Below are positions 1-9,262 of a stretch of 64,000 nt of DNA, piece by piece. Within the stretch, counting starts at the first letter, position 1. The number at the start of each line of letters is the position of its first letter. The translations under genes and the position numbers were made by a program. The notes beneath the pieces are model-generated. The model was not told the DNA's origin and did not search any database. It worked only from the letters and a program-made list of their open reading frames with translations. The DNA is from Sulfurospirillum multivorans DSM 12446 (GTDB lineage Bacteria > Campylobacterota > Campylobacteria > Campylobacterales > Sulfurospirillaceae): NCBI RefSeq assembly GCF_000568815.1, contig NZ_CP007201.1, forward strand, positions 496,001-560,000, in the 5' to 3' direction.

Positions 1-319
1 GGGAACGAACGGTTTTGTGGCAGAGCTATTGATCGTCTTGGGCATTTTTCATTACAACCCTTACCTTGGCGTGCTCTCCGCCCTTACGGTTTTAGTCGCG
101 GCAAGTTACATGTTTTGGGTCTTTCAAAAAGCGGTTTTGGTCAAAAGTGACAACGATGTCTCGAACATGAAAGACTTAACATTGTATGAGATTTTAGGTT
201 TGCTTCCTTTAGCGGTGCTGATCATCGCGATGGGTATTTACCCCGATCTTTTCTTGTATAAAATCGAGCCGACCTTGCAGCACTATCTCATCGATATTTT
301 ACATGTAGGAGTGAAGTGA
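1..319 (+). CDS. nuoM: NADH-quinone oxidoreductase subunit M, 3' end (partial)
   Basis: This is the C-terminal part of an antiporter-like membrane subunit of respiratory complex I; the gene begins before the window. The frame is open from base 2 and reads GTNGFVAELL, matching the conserved PGTxGF loop of NuoM. At least three hydrophobic membrane segments follow. The stop TGA (317-319) shares its last base with the ATG of nuoN, so the two are translationally coupled. The last residues (ILHVGVK) are encoded by a near-copy of the window's TTACATGTAA palindrome. The family is clear from the sequence and from the following nuoN; only about 105 residues are visible. Confidence 0.9.
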   Translation, partial: GTNGFVAELLIVLGIFHYNPYLGVLSALTVLVAASYMFWVFQKAVLVKSDNDVSNMKDLTLYEILGLLPLAVLIIAMGIYPDLFLYKIEPTLQHYLIDILHVGVK

Positions 320-1824
320 TGCTTGTAAACGACCTTGGTTATCTTTTACCGCTCATCATTGTTGCAGGCGGGGCGGTTGTTTTGATGCTTCTCTCCCCCG
401 TTGAGCGTTTTTCGATGGAGCGTTTTTCACTCTTTACCTTTTTGATTTTACTGGGAGCTTTGGGTGCCGATCTGTTCTACTTTGGGGAGCTTTTCACCGC
501 TTTTCCGATGCAAGAGCTTTTTTCTAAGATGCTCATTGTTGACAGCTATTCGGTCTATTTTGACGCATTGATTTTGAGTGGTGCATTGGTGACTTCTCTC
601 ATTGGAACGCACTATTTTCAAACGAAACGTCACTTTAAAAAAGAGGTTTTTTCACTGTTTCTCTTCTCTGTTTTTGGCATGATGTTACTAGTACATGCCA
701 ATGAGCTTTTAACCGCGTTTATCGCGCTTGAGATCGCTTCACTTTCCCTTTATGTAATGATCGGGTTTCAAAAAATTCACGACAAACGGGTGGAAGCAAG
801 CTACCAATACTTAGTGCTTGGCTCCATTTCAGGGGCATTTTTCCTCTTAGGTTCTGCGATGATGTATGCAGGGCTTGGTACGACGATTTTGGGCGATATT
901 GGAAAAGCGCTTGATGTACAGATGGGCAAAGATGTTTCGCTCATAATCATCGGTGCGACGTTTATCTTGGTGACGTTCTTGTTTAAAATCTCCGCGTTTC
1001 CGTTTCAAAACTGGACGATTGACGTGTACGATGGCTCGCCTCTGCCCGTAACGGCGTTTATGGCGGCAACCTTTAAAGTGGCGATTTTTGGCTTTGTGCT
1101 TCGTTTGATGCTCATCGATCTTGACCCGATTCGCGACATTTGGGACACGCTTTTTGTTGTCGTGATTTTAGCGACCCTGCTGTATGGAACGTTCTTGGCG
1201 ATCATCCAAGAGAGTCTTAAGCGCATGCTTGCCGCTTCGAGCATCGTTCACACGGGCTATCTGCTCATCGCTTTCGTCTCTATCGGTTACGCAGGGGAGA
1301 GTGCATCTTCCTCCATCATCTTCTACCTCGTCGCCTATTTTCTCTCCGCGATGGGTGCGTTTGGACTCATCTCGTACATCGCCGCCGATGAGCATGTTCG
1401 TGTCACGTACGAGGATTTTCGTGGCTTTGCACATGTGCATCCTTATATGGCAGCGATGCTAAGTGTTTTTATGCTCTCGCTTGCTGGCATTCCAAGCACC
1501 ATCGGCTTTGTCGGTAAATTTTACATCTTCACGGGTGCGATTGAAGCAGGCTACACCTTTCTAGCCGTGTGTGGCATCATCGCCACGTTTATCTCGATCT
1601 ATTACTACTTCAAACTCATCGCACTCATGTACTTTTACCCCGCGTGCGAGAAAGAAGGTGCCATGATCCCCACACTGAGTGGCATTACACCCATTACGAT
1701 TGGTGTGATTGCGATAGCGGTTATTTGGGGAGGAATTGGTAATACCTTTATCGCTTATTTCCCAGGAGTCGATTTCTTGATTGATACCGCAAGACTTTCG
1801 TATATGTCGTTGTTTATTAAGTAA
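319..1824 (+). CDS. nuoN: NADH-quinone oxidoreductase subunit N
   Basis: Proton-pumping antiporter-like membrane subunit of complex I. The protein of about 501 residues is almost wholly made of transmembrane helices. It carries the proton-pump family signature around residues 115-330, including the KISAFPFQNWTIDVYDG segment and the SLAGIPSTIGFVGKF loop. The ATG at 319 overlaps the nuoM stop (TGATG); a GTG one codon earlier is less likely. The gene ends just before a full TTTACATGTAAA palindrome (1827-1838). It is the last complex I gene on this strand. The nuoABCDEF genes follow on the opposite strand, beyond an unrelated AT-rich gene. Confidence 0.95.
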   Translation: MLVNDLGYLLPLIIVAGGAVVLMLLSPVERFSMERFSLFTFLILLGALGADLFYFGELFTAFPMQELFSKMLIVDSYSVYFDALILSGALVTSLIGTHYFQTKRHFKKEVFSLFLFSVFGMMLLVHANELLTAFIALEIASLSLYVMIGFQKIHDKRVEASYQYLVLGSISGAFFLLGSAMMYAGLGTTILGDIGKALDVQMGKDVSLIIIGATFILVTFLFKISAFPFQNWTIDVYDGSPLPVTAFMAATFKVAIFGFVLRLMLIDLDPIRDIWDTLFVVVILATLLYGTFLAIIQESLKRMLAASSIVHTGYLLIAFVSIGYAGESASSSIIFYLVAYFLSAMGAFGLISYIAADEHVRVTYEDFRGFAHVHPYMAAMLSVFMLSLAGIPSTIGFVGKFYIFTGAIEAGYTFLAVCGIIATFISIYYYFKLIALMYFYPACEKEGAMIPTLSGITPITIGVIAIAVIWGGIGNTFIAYFPGVDFLIDTARLSYMSLFIK

Positions 1825-1826
1825 CG

Positions 1827-1838
1827 TTTACATGTAAA
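1827..1838. repeat. TTTACATGTAAA palindrome, intergenic, after nuoN
   Basis: This is one of 30 exact TTACATGTAA copies in the window. It starts three bases after the nuoN stop and, with the copy at 3701-3712, brackets the AT-rich gene at 1886-3664. Confidence 0.9.
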
Positions 1839-1859
1839 GACTTCTTGTTAATAGATTAC

Positions 1860-1865
1860 TATATT
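1860..1865 (+). promoter_or_regulatory. Putative -10 box (TATATT) of the DUF4209-like gene
   Basis: TATATT lies 20 bases before the ATG at 1886 and is followed by a good ribosome binding site (AAGGAG at about 1874-1879). No clear -35 is seen, as is usual in Campylobacterota. Confidence 0.35.
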
Positions 1866-1885
1866 AAAAAGAATAAGGAGAATAA

Positions 1886-3664
1886 ATGACCAGAGAAGAA
1901 TGCGGAAATGCTCCCCTATTGCTCCAAAATTTTATATCAATTAGAAATCAAATTAAATGTCAAAAAGATTGCAATGAATTTTCATTCAACTTTCATCAAT
2001 TAGCGCAAGATGCCGATGAGTCAACTATTGCAAGAATTTATTTTTTAATGAGTGATTTATGCTCAATGATGTTACATCCACAAAGCAAAAACGAACCATT
2101 TTCTCCACACATTATTCTTGCAGATGGTCGTCGTTCAGCAATACTTGATGATTTTACTTCAGAGGAATTAGACTTTTTTGAACTCATCCTCCCCGAATGT
2201 AAAACATACCAAATCAAAGCTCGCATAGCTGATGTCTTATGGACATTAAAACGAGGCAAAGTTATTGATTTTGCAAAAATTGCTATTGAAAACTATCAAA
2301 AATATCCACTCTCGCACGATACAATTCATTATGCAGGGAAAGCATGGCAACGAGCAATATTATTAGCTTTAACCATTAATCAACCTACTGAAAACCTTAC
2401 CAATCATATTTTAGAGCATATTAAAATAACTTCAAATGAAGACAATTTTTATTTAATGCGTCTTGTCGAAATTTTGGATATTGCCAAATTAGCAAAAGAA
2501 GAAATTGAAGTTATCACGACGCAACTCGAAATAATTGCCCAACAGTACAAAGAACAAAGATTCTATTATCAAAGTACACAATATTACCAATATGCCTTAA
2601 AATGGGCTAGAAAATTAAAAAATCAAGAATTATGCCACAAGCTACTCTATGAAACGGGTTTTTCTTTTTATCAAAATGCACTTGCCCAACCGTATGAATT
2701 TCAAAGTACAGCACATTATGAGAATGCGTTGCAAACACTCAGACAAATTCCCCAAAAACACCGTGATACCAATAATATTCATGCTCTTATCGCTGAGATT
2801 GAGAAAAAAATTCCTGAATCAAATCAAATCACTTTAGAATATATGCAAAGAGTTAAAACTCAAATAGACACTAAAGAAATGGTCGAATACAGTGAAAAAG
2901 CGGTATCAAATCAACCTAAATTTAAAACACTATTCATTTTTGCTAACTTAATTGATATACCAACAAAAGAATATTTTAAAGAGCAAGCTCAAGCACATAT
3001 CCAACAATTTCCATTACAACATTTATCCGGGGGTGTGCATATAAATCATGATGGAAGAACCATTGCCAAAACACCTTCCATTGATTTAAAAGAGAGCACG
3101 ACAGCTGATTTTGATACACTCTTCCCTACAATGGTACAAAACTATAAAAATTACATTGAACTTACTGCTCAAGCGTATGTCATTCCTGCACTTTTTCAAC
3201 TACTTCTTGAACATCGCATTACCAAAGAAGATTTATATCTTATCTGTACAAACTCTACATTGGTTCCCAACGAGAGAGTCGTTGCATGGGTTGAAGGACT
3301 ATGGCATGGTTTTGAACTTAATTTTTTAGTTTCTATTCAACTTTTAGTTCCTCAAGTTGAACACTTTGTTCGATTAGAATTAAAAGGTAGAGGCGTTAAA
3401 ACAACAACGATCGATAAAGAAGGAATTGAAACAGAGTTAGGCTTATCTAAACTTTTAGAGAAAGAGGAAATACATCTGGTTTTGAGTGAAAATCTACTTT
3501 TTGAAATGCAAGTGTTGCTAGCAAAACCACTCGGTTACAATTTTAGAAATAACTTAGCACATGGGTTATCCGAAGTAGGCGAAATGAACTCATACCCAGC
3601 TGCATATGTGTGGTGGCTGTGTTTAAAATTGGTCATCAATAACAATAGTTTTGATTTTAAATAA
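1886..3664 (+). CDS. DUF4209-type protein with C-terminal HEPN-like RNxxAHG motif
   Basis: Protein of 592 residues. Most of it is alpha-helical, with repeat-like segments around residues 100-330. The C-terminal quarter resembles DUF4209, including VPQVEHFVRLELKGRG and, near residues 554-560, RNNLAHG. The R(x4)H spacing matches the catalytic motif of HEPN ribonuclease folds. No signal peptide or membrane segment is seen. The gene is visibly richer in A/T than the nuo genes beside it, contains none of the window's palindromes, and lies alone between the convergent complex I halves, bracketed by palindromes at 1827 and 3701. HEPN proteins are common in toxin and phage-defence systems; a defence role here is inference. 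The family call is from memory of the motif. Confidence 0.65.
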   Translation: MTREECGNAPLLLQNFISIRNQIKCQKDCNEFSFNFHQLAQDADESTIARIYFLMSDLCSMMLHPQSKNEPFSPHIILADGRRSAILDDFTSEELDFFELILPECKTYQIKARIADVLWTLKRGKVIDFAKIAIENYQKYPLSHDTIHYAGKAWQRAILLALTINQPTENLTNHILEHIKITSNEDNFYLMRLVEILDIAKLAKEEIEVITTQLEIIAQQYKEQRFYYQSTQYYQYALKWARKLKNQELCHKLLYETGFSFYQNALAQPYEFQSTAHYENALQTLRQIPQKHRDTNNIHALIAEIEKKIPESNQITLEYMQRVKTQIDTKEMVEYSEKAVSNQPKFKTLFIFANLIDIPTKEYFKEQAQAHIQQFPLQHLSGGVHINHDGRTIAKTPSIDLKESTTADFDTLFPTMVQNYKNYIELTAQAYVIPALFQLLLEHRITKEDLYLICTNSTLVPNERVVAWVEGLWHGFELNFLVSIQLLVPQVEHFVRLELKGRGVKTTTIDKEGIETELGLSKLLEKEEIHLVLSENLLFEMQVLLAKPLGYNFRNNLAHGLSEVGEMNSYPAAYVWWLCLKLVINNNSFDFK

Positions 3665-3690
3665 GAAGATTAGAGCATTTTAAAAAGAGC

Positions 3691-3722
3691 ATTCAATAGC
3701 TTTACATGTAAAGCTATTGAAT
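3691..3722. terminator. 32-bp perfect palindrome between convergent genes (bidirectional terminator candidate)
   Basis: A perfect 32-base inverted repeat centred on ACATGT contains the TTTACATGTAAA core (3701-3712) with ten further matching bases on each side. It lies between the DUF4209-like gene and nuoF and includes the nuoF stop codon (CTA at 3714-3716 on the + strand). The position suits a bidirectional terminator, though no long T-tract follows. Confidence 0.6.
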
Positions 3723-4958
3723 CAATGTCTCAAACTCTTCCCGAAACTTCTGAATGTAACTCTGCGCGATAAATGCCACCGATGGCGCAAAAACGCAGAT
3801 GGTTTTGCCGTTAAGCATATCGCACGCATCAAGGATGGTTTTAAAGTCTTCCTGTGTGCCTTTGCCAGCTATGATTTTGGCTAAAACACGATCAACCCAG
3901 CCTGTGCCTTCTCGACACGGAGTGCATTGACCGCAGGATTCGTGGTGGTAAAACTCGAAGAGGTTTTTCATCACTTCAGGGATGCTCACATCTTCATCCA
4001 TCACGATGATACCGCCTGTTCCAAGGGCGGAGCCATGCGCTTTGAGACTTTCGTAATCCAGCGTTATACCTTCGATCTCATCGGCTCTAAGTATCTGTAC
4101 GGACGAACCACCGGGAATGACGGCTTTGAGTTTTTTGCCACCTTTAATGCCACCGCACAGCGTGTAGATCACCTCTTTCATACTCGTGCCATACGGCAGT
4201 TCGTAGATACCGGGTCGTTCCACCTGACCGCTGATGCCAAAAAGCATGGTTCCAGGAGATTCTGCTGTGCCATAAGCGCGGTACGCTGCGAAGCCTTCGT
4301 TGATGATGTACGGCACACTGGCGATGGTTTCAACGTTGTTAACAACGGTTGGATTGCCAAAAAACCATTCAGGCTCTTTGCCTTTGGGTTTCAGTCTTGG
4401 GTGTCCGCGTTTGCCCTCAAGAGATTCTAAAAGTGCCGTTTTTTCGCCACAGATGTAGGCACCTGCTCCTTTGTGAACCGTTACATGTAAAGCGTAATCG
4501 TGCCCTAAAATGCTTTCCCCCAAGATGCCAGCCGCATAGGCTTCATCAATGGCATTTTGCAAGCGATTGATCCAAAAAACATATTCACCACGAACGTAGA
4601 CATACGCGTGATGTGCACCGATGGCGTAAGAGGAGTCAATAATTCCTTCAAGGAGCAGGTGCGGATCAAACTCTAAAATCTGGCGATCTTTAAAGGTTCC
4701 AGGTTCGCCCTCATCGGCGTTAATCACCAAATAAACAGGTTTGTCACTGTTTTTGGGGATAAGTCGCCACTTCTCGCCCGTTGCTGCACCTCCGCCACCT
4801 TTGCCGCGAAGTCCGCTTTTTTCAACTTCACACGTCACATCATCAGGGCTCATGCTAAAGAGTTTGTTCAAAGAGGCATACCGACCATGGTTTCGCGCCA
4901 CCTCTAAGGTATGCGCATTGGGAATATCAAAATTTTTACTGACCAGTTTCACCATCAT
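3714..4958 (-). CDS. nuoF: NADH-quinone oxidoreductase subunit F (NADH/FMN-binding)
   Basis: Complex I subunit that oxidises NADH through FMN and a 4Fe-4S cluster. Of 414 residues, the N-terminal part carries the NADH loop GLRGKGGGGAATGEKW (about 49-64) and the flavin motif NADEGEPGTFKDR (about 79-91). The C-terminal part carries CGQCTPCREG followed later by a fourth cysteine (NGKTICVFAP), the N3 cluster ligands. The start overlaps the nuoE stop by four bases (ATGA). An internal TTACATGTAA at 4481-4490 encodes LHV. It is the last gene of this nuo operon; nuoG, normally next, is absent here. Its presence shows that a genuine NADH-using form of complex I exists, unlike the E/F-less complex of many Campylobacter and Helicobacter. 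Confidence 0.96.
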   Translation of the reverse strand: MMVKLVSKNFDIPNAHTLEVARNHGRYASLNKLFSMSPDDVTCEVEKSGLRGKGGGGAATGEKWRLIPKNSDKPVYLVINADEGEPGTFKDRQILEFDPHLLLEGIIDSSYAIGAHHAYVYVRGEYVFWINRLQNAIDEAYAAGILGESILGHDYALHVTVHKGAGAYICGEKTALLESLEGKRGHPRLKPKGKEPEWFFGNPTVVNNVETIASVPYIINEGFAAYRAYGTAESPGTMLFGISGQVERPGIYELPYGTSMKEVIYTLCGGIKGGKKLKAVIPGGSSVQILRADEIEGITLDYESLKAHGSALGTGGIIVMDEDVSIPEVMKNLFEFYHHESCGQCTPCREGTGWVDRVLAKIIAGKGTQEDFKTILDACDMLNGKTICVFAPSVAFIAQSYIQKFREEFETLIQ

Positions 4959-5434
4959 TTTGAAAGTTCCTCCAAAAGCGCGTCGAGTTTTTCAAGGGTA
5001 AGATTTTCGATGTAATCATCATTGAGTCGCATACAAGGCGCTGTGCCACACGAGCCTAAACACTCGACCAACGAGAGGGTAAATTTGCCATCAGGTGTGG
5101 TTTCTCCTGCTTTAATGCCAAGGCGGTTTTGAAGATGCTCTTGCAAGGTTTTAGAACCTGCCAGCATACAGGAGAGTGTTTTGCACAGCTGAATATGGTG
5201 CGTTCCAATGGGTTGAAGCAGAAACATCGAGTAAAACGAAGCGACAGAGTAGACATCCATCGCCGAACATCCCAATTTTTTCGCCACAAATTGCATCGCA
5301 TCGAGACTGATCCACCCCTCTTGGTACTGAACCATCCATAACGAAGGGAGCATCAAGGAACTTTTATCGGGGTAGCGCTCTAACAGAGCACTGAATTTTT
5401 CCTCATTGTCTTGATTGAATAAAAAAGTGCTCAT
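4955..5434 (-). CDS. nuoE: NADH-quinone oxidoreductase subunit E (2Fe-2S)
   Basis: Thioredoxin-like 2Fe-2S subunit of the NADH module, 159 residues. The four ligand cysteines are seen at 84 and 89 (CKTLSC) and at 125 and 129 ([11 protein letters not shown]). The N-terminal helical part contains the family's [12 protein letters not shown] and ASFYSMF segments. It overlaps both neighbours by four bases (nuoCD upstream, nuoF downstream), so the three are translated as a coupled unit. Confidence 0.95.
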   Translation of the reverse strand: MSTFLFNQDNEEKFSALLERYPDKSSLMLPSLWMVQYQEGWISLDAMQFVAKKLGCSAMDVYSVASFYSMFLLQPIGTHHIQLCKTLSCMLAGSKTLQEHLQNRLGIKAGETTPDGKFTLSLVECLGSCGTAPCMRLNDDYIENLTLEKLDALLEELSK

Positions 5435-7098
5435 CGATCTAACTCCCCTGCGATGATATTAAGACTGCCTAAGGTCAAAACCGCGTCTGCGATCATGCTG
5501 CCTTCAATGATGCGTGGATACGCCGCCATCGCGTAAAAACACGGAGGTCTGACTTTGACTTTGTAGGGTGTGCCACTGCCATCGCTGACGATAAAAAAGC
5601 CAAGCTCTCCGTTCGCACCCTCAATAGCTCGGTAATACTCAGAAGCAGGCACTTTCACCCCCTCGTAGACGAGTTTAAATTGATTCATTAAGCCTTCAAT
5701 GTTGTTATAGACCTCTTTTTTAGGTGGCAGGGAGATCGCGTGATCTTGCACGCAAATAGGCCCTTCTGGTAAGCGTTGCATCGCTTGGTTAATGATGCGT
5801 GTGCTCTGTTTGATCTCTTCAAAACGTACCATCATACGATCGTACACATCGCCAACACTGCCTAAAGCGATGTCAAAGTCAAACGTCTCGTAGTGATAAT
5901 AAGGTGCTGTGACACGAAGGTCGTAAGGAACGCCACACGCACGTAAATTAGGCCCTGTGAGTCCTCGGTTGATCGCATCTTCTTTGGAAATAATGCCCAC
6001 ATTTTGCGTGCGGTCGTGAAAAATACGGTTGTGCTCAATGAGTTTAAGCGCATCACTGACCCCTTCTTTGATCTCTTTAAGACACACCTTAAGATCATGC
6101 TCAAAGCCATCGTACAAATCGTAACTCATACCGCCAATACGCATGTACGAGTTCGTTAGACGCGCACCTGTGAGTTTGGAGAGAAGGTCGTACACTTTTT
6201 CGCGGGGGTTGTAAAGGTACCAGTAATTGGTCAGCGCTCCCATATCCACCAAAATCGCCGCTAAACAGACGAGATGGTCGATGATGCGTGAGAGTTCGCC
6301 GATGATAACACGAATAAACTTCGCGCGCTCAGGCAGATCAACGCCTAAAATTCCCTCAACGGCGTGTGCATAAGCGATGTTATTTAAAATCGCAGAGCAG
6401 TAATTCAGCCGATCGGTGTAAGGAATAATTTGGTTATAGGTATGGTTTTCGCACGACTTTTCAAAGCCTCGGTGTAAGTAACCTATCTCACTGACTGCCG
6501 AGGTGATATTTTCACCATCAAGGGCGACAAACGTGCGAATCGTACCGTGACTTGCGGGGTGCGCGGGGCCAAGGTTGAGAAACATCAGATCTTCATGCGA
6601 AGTGTAGCCTTTAGATTTCAGACGCGGTGTCATCTCGTCCATCAAGGTATCGCTTTGGTGGCAGAGTTGCCCCTGCGTGATCGGATAATCTTTGCGTAAA
6701 GGGTGTCCCACAAACTCTTTGTGATTTAAAATGCGTTTGAGGTTGGGGTGGTTTTTAAAGTGAATGCCGTACTGATCCCAAATCTCCCGCTCCGCCCAGT
6801 TGGCACTTTTAAACAGCGGCGTCACGCTTTGCGTCGCAAGGGAGCTGTCGATGTAGGTTTTGATCGTAATAAGGTTTTGAAAATTCTGATCGCGCAAAAG
6901 ATAGACAACGGCAAAACGCTCGGGTTGGCTCTTTACATGTAAATAATCAATGGCGGTGATATCGACCAAAAAAGTGTATTTATCTTCTTCTAATAGGGTC
7001 TGTAGCGCTTTGAAAATAAGCGCTTTATCTAAAATAAATGCGCCATAAGTATCCACAGTGTAAGCGGTTTTGAACTGTTCTTTAAAGGATTTAGACAT
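5431..7098 (-). CDS. nuoCD: NADH-quinone oxidoreductase subunit C/D fusion
   Basis: One reading frame joins the 30-kDa (NuoC) and 49-kDa (NuoD) peripheral subunits of complex I, 555 residues. Residues 1 to about 150 are NuoC-like ([20 protein letters not shown]). NuoD follows, with [15 protein letters not shown] and [20 protein letters not shown] lining the quinone pocket, and a conserved IAGELDR end. The ATG at 7098 has AAAGGAG seven bases upstream and overlaps nuoB by eight bases; an upstream start at 7128 is possible but less likely. C/D fusion is known in several lineages. A TTTACATGTAAA at 6934-6945 encodes LHVK. Confidence 0.95.
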   Translation of the reverse strand: MSKSFKEQFKTAYTVDTYGAFILDKALIFKALQTLLEEDKYTFLVDITAIDYLHVKSQPERFAVVYLLRDQNFQNLITIKTYIDSSLATQSVTPLFKSANWAEREIWDQYGIHFKNHPNLKRILNHKEFVGHPLRKDYPITQGQLCHQSDTLMDEMTPRLKSKGYTSHEDLMFLNLGPAHPASHGTIRTFVALDGENITSAVSEIGYLHRGFEKSCENHTYNQIIPYTDRLNYCSAILNNIAYAHAVEGILGVDLPERAKFIRVIIGELSRIIDHLVCLAAILVDMGALTNYWYLYNPREKVYDLLSKLTGARLTNSYMRIGGMSYDLYDGFEHDLKVCLKEIKEGVSDALKLIEHNRIFHDRTQNVGIISKEDAINRGLTGPNLRACGVPYDLRVTAPYYHYETFDFDIALGSVGDVYDRMMVRFEEIKQSTRIINQAMQRLPEGPICVQDHAISLPPKKEVYNNIEGLMNQFKLVYEGVKVPASEYYRAIEGANGELGFFIVSDGSGTPYKVKVRPPCFYAMAAYPRIIEGSMIADAVLTLGSLNIIAGELDR

Positions 7099-7609
7099 CG
7101 AGCACTCCTTTAAAAACACGTTTGGCACGATCGTCTAAAAGGCTCTGTGTTGCTTGAATCTTTTGAACCTCCAAAAGAGCATCCAAAAAGGCTTCAGGAC
7201 GCGGTGGACAGCCTGCGACATACACATCCACAGGAATGATGCTATCAATGCCTTGAAGGGTTGTGTAGTTGTCGTAAAAACCACCGCTACAGGCACAAGC
7301 ACCTGCGCTGATGACCCACTTGGGCTCACTCATTTGATCGTAAATTTTCTTTAAAATCGGCGCTTGCTTGTAGCTGACGGTTCCTGCAATGATGAGCAGA
7401 TCAGCTTGGCGAGGGGAAAAACGAACGACTTCGGCGCCGAAGCGGGAGATGTCGTATTTGCTGCTCGCCACGCTCATAAATTCGATGGCACAACAGGCGG
7501 TTCCAAAAACATACGGCCACATGGAGGATTCTCTTGCCCATGAAATGGCACTGTCCAGTTTGGTGGTAATGAGGCTTTCGCCAAAGATTGCTTCTGCGCC
7601 TACTGCCAT
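7091..7609 (-). CDS. nuoB: NADH-quinone oxidoreductase subunit B (N2 cluster)
   Basis: Subunit carrying the terminal 4Fe-4S cluster N2 that passes electrons to quinone. Of 172 residues, the cluster ligands are visible as adjacent C39-C40 ([10 protein letters not shown]), C105 (GACACSGG) and C134 (GCPPRPEA). It overlaps nuoA upstream by 10 bases and nuoCD downstream by 8. The length is normal for the family. Confidence 0.96.
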   Translation of the reverse strand: MAVGAEAIFGESLITTKLDSAISWARESSMWPYVFGTACCAIEFMSVASSKYDISRFGAEVVRFSPRQADLLIIAGTVSYKQAPILKKIYDQMSEPKWVISAGACACSGGFYDNYTTLQGIDSIIPVDVYVAGCPPRPEAFLDALLEVQKIQATQSLLDDRAKRVFKGVLDV

Positions 7610-7962
7610 GAGAGTGCCTTAATACGGTAGATGTAAATAAGTCCTAGCAGAAGCAGTCCGATGAAGGTAAACATCTCAAAAAGCCCAAAAAGAGAGAGTT
7701 CACGCACGTTGACTGCCCAAGGAAACATGAAGACGATCTCCACATCAAAGAGAACAAATAAAATCGCCACCAGATAAAACTTGGCGCTAAAGCGACTTTC
7801 GCTGTTTCCGATGGGAGAACTAATCCCACTTTCATACACACTGTTTTTGGCTTTATTGCCACTGTTAGAAGGGCCTAGTTTTCGACTGAGTAAAAAAAGT
7901 GTGGGAAGAAGGATGACCAGTAGAGCGACGATTGAAGAAGCTAAAATAAGTTCTAATGACAT
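7600..7962 (-). CDS. nuoA: NADH-quinone oxidoreductase subunit A
   Basis: Small membrane subunit of complex I, 120 residues with three transmembrane helices and the conserved loop YESGISSPIGNSESRFSAKFY followed by FLFDVEIVFMFPW-type residues. It is the first gene of the minus-strand nuoA-B-CD-E-F operon. The ATG at 7962 is preceded by a weak GAAAGA ribosome site. A possible -10 (TATCAT on the minus strand, 7995-8000) lies in the divergent gap shared with the Csd6-like gene. Confidence 0.95.
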   Translation of the reverse strand: MSLELILASSIVALLVILLPTLFLLSRKLGPSNSGNKAKNSVYESGISSPIGNSESRFSAKFYLVAILFVLFDVEIVFMFPWAVNVRELSLFGLFEMFTFIGLLLLGLIYIYRIKALSWQ

Positions 7963-8079
7963 GGGCGCATCTTTCGTTGAAGTTCGATAAATTCATGATA
8001 GCCAAAGATTTTTAAAATGTACGTAAAAAAAGAAAATCAATTGTGATTCGTCAAAAGAGGAGCTCTTAAGTGATTTTTT

Positions 8080-8087
8080 TATAGAAT
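8080..8087 (+). promoter_or_regulatory. Putative promoter, TATAGAAT after a T-tract
   Basis: GATTTTTTTATAGAAT matches the Campylobacterota vegetative promoter shape (T-rich stretch directly before the -10). It lies about 70 bases before the Csd6/Pgp2-like gene at 8156. Confidence 0.45.
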
Positions 8088-8155
8088 AGCCCCAAAAATT
8101 GTCTTAGACCAAAGTACTGCTTCTCGCAGTGAACGTCTATGTAAAGAGGGGTTGT

Positions 8156-9253
8156 ATGCGCTATCTGTTCTTTTTGTCTCTGTGTGCTCTTGCCTTATAT
8201 GCGGCAACGGCTGAGGATATTTATAAAATCTACAAAACGAAAGGTATCAACGCTGTTGAGGACTTCCTCAAAAAAGAGTTTGAATCCAAAGAGGTGAAGG
8301 CTCCGATTAAAGAGGTTAAAAAAGAGAAAGAAGTGATTCTTGAACCTGCGGTGAAACTAGGTCACAATCGGTTTGTTAAATCAAAAACACCGAGCGAAAA
8401 AGAGAGTGTATCACGCGATTATTGGCTCAAACACCTTAAAGGGATTGATGTCAGTTATGGTTACTATGAAGATGTCGAGTCGCTTGTTGTCTGCGAAAAA
8501 GAGAAAAAACGGTGTGAAGTCTATCACGTCGAAACCGATGGTTTGAAACTGGTGCGTGGGCATGATGATGTAATTATGGGTAAAAGTGGGGATAAGCTCA
8601 AACGTGGCGATCTTAAAACGCCTGTAGGGGTTTATGAGATCACCAGACGCTTTAAGCCAACCGATCAATTTTACGGACCTTTAGCCTTTGTGCTTTCGTA
8701 CCCCAATCTTTTCGATACGTTACGCAATAAAAGTGGCGATGGTATCTGGATTCACGGTATGCCCATTGATGGAAAAGATCGCGATGATCGTACCAAAGGG
8801 TGTGTTGCCTTTGAAAACAATCAACTTATAACACTCGACACCGAAATCAACGCGCAAAGTGCCGTTGTGATTATTGGAGAGTCAAAAGTGCCTAAAATGA
8901 CGCGCGAACAAATTGCCACCATTTTAAGCGAAGTGTACAAATGGCAACGTGCTTGGAAAGTCAGTGACGTCAATACATATTTGAACTTTTACTCGAATGA
9001 CTTTAAAAAATCTGATGGATCGGGTAAAGTGCAATTTTCCAATATGAAAAAACAAATTTTTTCACGTAAAGAGAAAAAAACGATTCTTTTTGAGCATATG
9101 AGTATTTCGCCGTATCCAACATTGGATGACCGTAAACTGTTTAAAATCTCATTTTACCAAACCTATAAAAGTCCCTCATTTGCTTCTAAGGGCGAAAAAG
9201 AGCTTTACATAGAGCTTATCGGTGATAAAATGCAGGTTTTGGCAGAGAAATAA
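8156..9253 (+). CDS. L,D-carboxypeptidase of the Csd6/Pgp2 type (YkuD domain)
   Basis: Periplasmic peptidoglycan-trimming enzyme; Helicobacter Csd6 and Campylobacter Pgp2 cut tetrapeptide to tripeptide stems and set helical cell shape. From the ATG at 8156 (AGAGGGG upstream) the protein has 365 residues: a signal peptide (1 to about 18), a helical region, and a YkuD domain (about 105-235) with IWIHGMP (H200, G201) and TKGCVAF (C216). The 16-residue His-to-Cys spacing is that of Csd6 (H160/C176). An NTF2-like C-terminal domain (about 255-365) fits the same family. The gene starts a likely operon with a small unknown gene and alr, all cell-wall related. A start 27 bases upstream is possible. 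Confidence 0.88.
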   Translation: MRYLFFLSLCALALYAATAEDIYKIYKTKGINAVEDFLKKEFESKEVKAPIKEVKKEKEVILEPAVKLGHNRFVKSKTPSEKESVSRDYWLKHLKGIDVSYGYYEDVESLVVCEKEKKRCEVYHVETDGLKLVRGHDDVIMGKSGDKLKRGDLKTPVGVYEITRRFKPTDQFYGPLAFVLSYPNLFDTLRNKSGDGIWIHGMPIDGKDRDDRTKGCVAFENNQLITLDTEINAQSAVVIIGESKVPKMTREQIATILSEVYKWQRAWKVSDVNTYLNFYSNDFKKSDGSGKVQFSNMKKQIFSRKEKKTILFEHMSISPYPTLDDRKLFKISFYQTYKSPSFASKGEKELYIELIGDKMQVLAEK

Positions 9254-9262
9254 GGATAGAAG

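Noticed and set aside
3665-3700. Short direct repeat AGAGCATT around the end of the HEPN-like gene as a target-site duplication.
   Set aside because: Both copies lie on the same side of the gene and no matching copy was seen near nuoN.
8129-8155. Longer start for the Csd6/Pgp2-like protein (GTG at 8129).
   Set aside because: It adds nine residues before a perfect signal peptide; the ATG at 8156 has a good ribosome site.
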